Shown here one piece after another: positions 4,308 to 7,152 of a stretch of DNA of 7,152 nt. This stretch comes from Propionibacteriaceae bacterium (GTDB lineage Bacteria > Actinomycetota > Actinomycetes > Propionibacteriales > Propionibacteriaceae), in assembly GCA_003153855.1 (NCBI GenBank), contig PMBM01000048.1, forward strand, positions 635 through 7,786, given 5' to 3'. The notes beneath the pieces are model-generated. The model ran no database searches. It worked only from the letters and a program-made list of their open reading frames with translations, and was not told the origin of the DNA. The position numbers were made by a program, and so were the translations under genes. The first letter of the stretch is position 1, and every line of letters begins with the position of its first letter.

Positions 4308-5498
4308 TCAGGCGGAGATGACCTTCTGGGTCTCGCGGGCCATGGCGAGCTCCTCGTTCGTGGGTACGACGAGGATCTGGATGGGGGAGTCGGGCTGGCT
4401 GATGCGGCGGGGTTCCTTGGAACGGACCTTGTTGGCCTCGTCGTCGAGCAGGAACCCGAGGGGCGCGAGCCGGTCGCAGACCGACTCCCGTACAGCGTCG
4501 TCGTTCTCGCCGACGCCCGCGGTGAACGTGATGGCGTCGACGCCGCCGAGGATCGCCAAGTACGCGCCGATGTAGCTCACCAGCCGGTGGATGTACACGT
4601 CGTACGCGAGCTTCGCGGCCCCGTCTCCCGCCTCGATGCGCGTTGCGAGGTCGCGGAAGTCGCTGGTACCGCCTGTGAGCCCCGAGATGCCGGAACGGTT
4701 GTTGAGCATGCGGTCGATCTCGGCCACGGACATGTTCGCCTCGCGCGCGAGGTACGCGTGGAGGCCGGGGTCGACGTCGCCGGAGCGCGTTCCCATGACG
4801 AGGCCCTGCAGCGGCGTGAGGCCCATCGACGTGTCGACGGCCACACCGCCGCGGATCGCGGAGATCGATGCGCCGTTGCCGAGGTGGCAGACGATCTGGT
4901 CGACCTCGTCGTACGGCTTCTCCAGAAGCTCGGCGACCCGCTCGGACACGTACTTGTGGCTCGTCCCGTGGAACCCGTACTTGCGGATCGAGTACGTCTT
5001 CGCGAGCTCGGCGTCGATGGCATACGTGTACGCCTCCGCCGGCAGCGTCGCGAAGAATGCGGTGTCGAAGATGGCGACGTGCGGCACGTCCGGCAGTGCC
5101 GTCATGGCGGCCTCTATGCCCGCGATGCCCGGCGGGTTGTGCAGCGGCGCCAGCGGAGACAGCTCACGCAGCTTGTCGATGACACCCGCGTCGATCCGCA
5201 CGGGCTGGCGGAACGCCTCGCCCCCATGGACGGCGCGATGCCCGACAGCGACGACGTCGGCCAGCGGAGGCCCGTACATCCCGAAGGCGCTCACGACCAG
5301 CTCCAGAGCCTGCTGGTGGTCGGCGACCATCCGCTCGATGCGATGCGTGACGCCCTGGGTGGTGTGCTCGAGGGTGGAGTCGGGTAGCCCGATCTTCTGC
5401 ACGAGGCCGGTCGCGAGCCGGGACTCGTCGTCGACGTCGATGACCTGGTACTTGATCGAGCTCGAACCGCAGTTCAGGACGAGGATCGGTGTGGGCAC
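4308..5498 (-). CDS. ackA: acetate kinase
   Basis: Acetate kinase catalyses acetyl phosphate + ADP to acetate + ATP in the cytosol. It is the second step of acetate production, and the reaction is reversible. The protein is 396 aa, the full family length of about 400. The ASKHA-fold N-terminal motif VLNCGSSSIKYQ has Asn9, the GSSS phosphate loop and Lys16. Further signatures are GHRAVHGGE (Arg88), IFDTAFF (Asp145), YGFHGTSHKYV (His177, His181), CHLGNG (204-209), MGTRSGDVDPG (Arg238) and AGVGEND near the end. These correspond to the known substrate-binding and catalytic Arg, Asp and His residues. The start is GTG, supported by AGGAG 6 nt upstream. It begins 16 nt after the pta stop codon, so the two form an operon transcribed leftward. 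Nothing in the gene looks damaged. Confidence 0.98.
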   Translation of the reverse strand: MPTPILVLNCGSSSIKYQVIDVDDESRLATGLVQKIGLPDSTLEHTTQGVTHRIERMVADHQQALELVVSAFGMYGPPLADVVAVGHRAVHGGEAFRQPVRIDAGVIDKLRELSPLAPLHNPPGIAGIEAAMTALPDVPHVAIFDTAFFATLPAEAYTYAIDAELAKTYSIRKYGFHGTSHKYVSERVAELLEKPYDEVDQIVCHLGNGASISAIRGGVAVDTSMGLTPLQGLVMGTRSGDVDPGLHAYLAREANMSVAEIDRMLNNRSGISGLTGGTSDFRDLATRIEAGDGAAKLAYDVYIHRLVSYIGAYLAILGGVDAITFTAGVGENDDAVRESVCDRLAPLGFLLDDEANKVRSKEPRRISQPDSPIQILVVPTNEELAMARETQKVISA

Positions 5499-5514
5499 GG
5501 GCTTCTCCTAGGCG

Positions 5515-7152
5515 CTACTGCTGTGCGAACGGTGAGGGGGTTCCGGCGGGCACGGCCTGTGCCTGGATCGCCGTGATCGCGACGGTGTTGACGATGTCGT
5601 CGATGGTTGCACCGCGCGAGAGGTCGTTGACGGGCTTGTTCAGGCCCTGCATGACAGGTCCGATCGCGACGGCACCTGCCGTGCGCTGGACGGCCTTGTA
5701 CGTGTTGTTGCCGGTGTTGAGGTCGGGGAACACGAACACCGTGGCCTTGCCGGCGACCTGCGAGTCGGGCAGCTTCGTACGAGCGACGTCGGGATCCATC
5801 GCCGCGTCGAACTGGATCGGGCCCTCGACGAGCAGCTCGGGCGCGCGCTGGTGCACCAGGCGGGTCGCCTCGCGGACCTTGTCCACGTCGGCGCCCGTGC
5901 CGGACGAGCCCGTGCTGTACGAGAGCATCGCCACGCGCGGCTCGATGCCGAAGGCGACGGCCGTCTGCGCCGACGAGATCGCGATGTCCGCGAGCTGCTC
6001 GGCGGTGGGGTCGGGGTTCACGGCGCAGTCACCGAACACCAGCACCCGGTCAGGCAGGCACATGAGGAACGAGCTCGAGATGATCGCCGTACCGGGCTTG
6101 GTCTTGATGAACTCCAGCGACGGCCGGATCGTGTTGGCCGTGGTCGTGATCGAGCCCGACACCATGCCGTCTGCCATGCCGAAGTGGACCATCATCGTGC
6201 CGAAGTACGACAGGTCGGCCATCTTCGCGCGCGCCTGCTCGATGGTGACGCCCTTCTTGGCGCGCAACCGTGCGTACTCGACCGCGAACCTCTCGCGCAG
6301 CTCGGGATCGGCGGGGTCGATGCACTTCGCGCGGGCGAGGTTGATGCCGAGGCTCCCGGAACGCTGGTTCACGACGTGCTCGGGCGCCAGCAGGATGATG
6401 TCGGCGACGTTGCGGCGCAGGAGCACGACGGCCGACTCGAGGATGCGGTCCTCCATACCCTCGGGCAGCACGATCGTGCGCTTGTCGGCGCGGGCACGCT
6501 GCATGAGCTGGTACTCGAACATGAGCGGCGTACGGACCTCGGCGTGCGACACGTGCATGGCTGCGATGAGCGCGCCCGCGTCGATGTTGTCGCCGAACAG
6601 GCCACGGGCGATCTCGATCTTGCGTGCCGAGTCGGTGACCGAGCCCTCGAGGCCGAACAGCTTCTCGGCCGTCGTGTACGTGCCGCCCGGAGTGGTCGCG
6701 ATCGGCAGGTCCGAGTCGAGAGTGTCGATGAGCTTCTGGATGGCCGGCGGCAGGTCGTACCCGCCGACGAGGACGAGCCCGGCCATGGGCGGGAACGCTC
6801 CGGAGGTGTGCGCGAGCAGGAGGCCGGGGATGAGGTCGATGCGGTCGGACGCGGTCACGACGGTCGCCTCGGGGAACAGCCGGTCGAGCACGTTCGGCAG
6901 CGTCATGCCGCAGACGATGACGCCCTGGGACTCGCGGTCGAGCAGGTCTTCCTTGCCGCGGATCATCGTGGCGCCGACGGCCTTGAACTGCGTCTTGACC
7001 GTCGGGGCCGGCAGCACCTTGTGCTCCGGGATGGCGTTGACGAGCGGCAGGTCGATGCCTTCGAGCGCCGACCTGTACGTGGCGAGCGCATCGGGCGCGA
7101 TGCGGGAGGCCACGACCCCGACCGTCTCGCAGTGATGCAGGGCGAGCTCGTC
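5515..7152 (-). CDS. pta: phosphate acetyltransferase (N-terminus outside the window)
   Basis: The enzyme converts acetyl-CoA + phosphate to acetyl phosphate + CoA, feeding the acetate kinase encoded next to it. The frame is open to the right edge and 545 residues are visible. A full bacterial long-form Pta is about 700 aa, with an N-terminal P-loop-like domain that is missing here. The in-frame GTG at 7113 is not a credible start, because upstream codons (ELALHHCETVGVVASRIAP) continue the family sequence. The middle portion (LLDRESQGVIVCGM to LLAHTSGAF) fits the DRTGG domain. The catalytic PTA_PTB domain runs from about visible residue 211 (LMFEYQLMQRARADKRTIVL) to the end. It includes MLSYSTGSSGTG (409-420), FPDLNTGNNTYKAVQR (475-490) and KPVNDLSRG (506-514). 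The promoter of the operon lies outside the window. Confidence 0.97.
   Translation of the reverse strand, partial: DELALHHCETVGVVASRIAPDALATYRSALEGIDLPLVNAIPEHKVLPAPTVKTQFKAVGATMIRGKEDLLDRESQGVIVCGMTLPNVLDRLFPEATVVTASDRIDLIPGLLLAHTSGAFPPMAGLVLVGGYDLPPAIQKLIDTLDSDLPIATTPGGTYTTAEKLFGLEGSVTDSARKIEIARGLFGDNIDAGALIAAMHVSHAEVRTPLMFEYQLMQRARADKRTIVLPEGMEDRILESAVVLLRRNVADIILLAPEHVVNQRSGSLGINLARAKCIDPADPELRERFAVEYARLRAKKGVTIEQARAKMADLSYFGTMMVHFGMADGMVSGSITTTANTIRPSLEFIKTKPGTAIISSSFLMCLPDRVLVFGDCAVNPDPTAEQLADIAISSAQTAVAFGIEPRVAMLSYSTGSSGTGADVDKVREATRLVHQRAPELLVEGPIQFDAAMDPDVARTKLPDSQVAGKATVFVFPDLNTGNNTYKAVQRTAGAVAIGPVMQGLNKPVNDLSRGATIDDIVNTVAITAIQAQAVPAGTPSPFAQQ

Noticed and set aside
4098..5387. Long plus-strand open frame of 429 codons opposite ackA
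   Set aside because: It is the antisense of a clear acetate kinase. Its translation is Arg/Val/Asp-rich with no recognisable domain, as expected from GC-rich codon bias.
5515..7113. GTG at 7113 as the start of a short 532-aa phosphate acetyltransferase
   Set aside because: The frame stays open to the window edge, and the upstream residues continue the expected long-form Pta sequence.
5489..7135. Long plus-strand open frame of 548 codons opposite pta
   Set aside because: It is the antisense shadow of phosphate acetyltransferase. It is low-complexity, rich in Ser, Arg and Met, and has no family signature.

Overview
The window is GC-rich DNA with coding bias typical of actinobacteria: GTG starts, apparently leaderless promoters with a TAnnnT -10 about 6 nt before the start codon, and actinobacterial-looking protein families. 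A member of the Propionibacteriales or a relative is a reasonable guess, but this is inferred from style and no marker gene is present. No rRNA, tRNA, CRISPR array, insertion sequence, integrase or defence system was seen.

Layout: (1) 1-982, minus strand: a short-chain dehydrogenase/reductase followed 19 nt later by the N-terminus of a PlsC-type acyltransferase that runs off the left edge. The junction carries a perfect 17-bp tandem duplication that copies the ribosome-binding region and start codon. (2) 983-1167: a divergent intergenic region with a perfect 8-bp inverted repeat near the dehydrogenase and a likely leaderless promoter for the next gene. (3) 1168-2055, plus: a rhomboid-fold membrane protein with a DUF6576-like tail that lacks the catalytic Ser and His motifs. 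(4) 2056-2504: about 450 bp without a convincing gene, holding a terminator-like hairpin, three clear copies and one doubtful copy of a degenerate repeat, and a strong promoter/operator. (5) 2505-3751, plus: an ArsR-family repressor, translationally coupled by a TGATG overlap to a protein fusing an SRPBCC/AHSA1 domain to a helical TPR-like domain. The repressor's promoter is covered by a 9+6+9 palindrome, which suggests autorepression. (6) 3791-4153, plus: a small HAAS-like domain protein without membrane segments. (7) 4154-4307: a convergent intergenic region dominated by an 84-nt palindrome. (8) 4308-7152, minus: the pta-ackA operon, with acetate kinase complete and phosphate acetyltransferase cut at its N-terminus by the right edge.

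Together, pta and ackA interconvert acetyl-CoA and acetate with substrate-level ATP formation. The SDR-plsC pair suggests lipid metabolism. The ArsR-SRPBCC pair looks like a self-contained ligand- or stress-responsive unit. Most of the window is ordinary chromosomal sequence. The items most worth a second look are the 84-nt palindrome, the repeat cluster at about 2169-2400, the apparently catalytically dead rhomboid, and the SRPBCC-TPR fusion.
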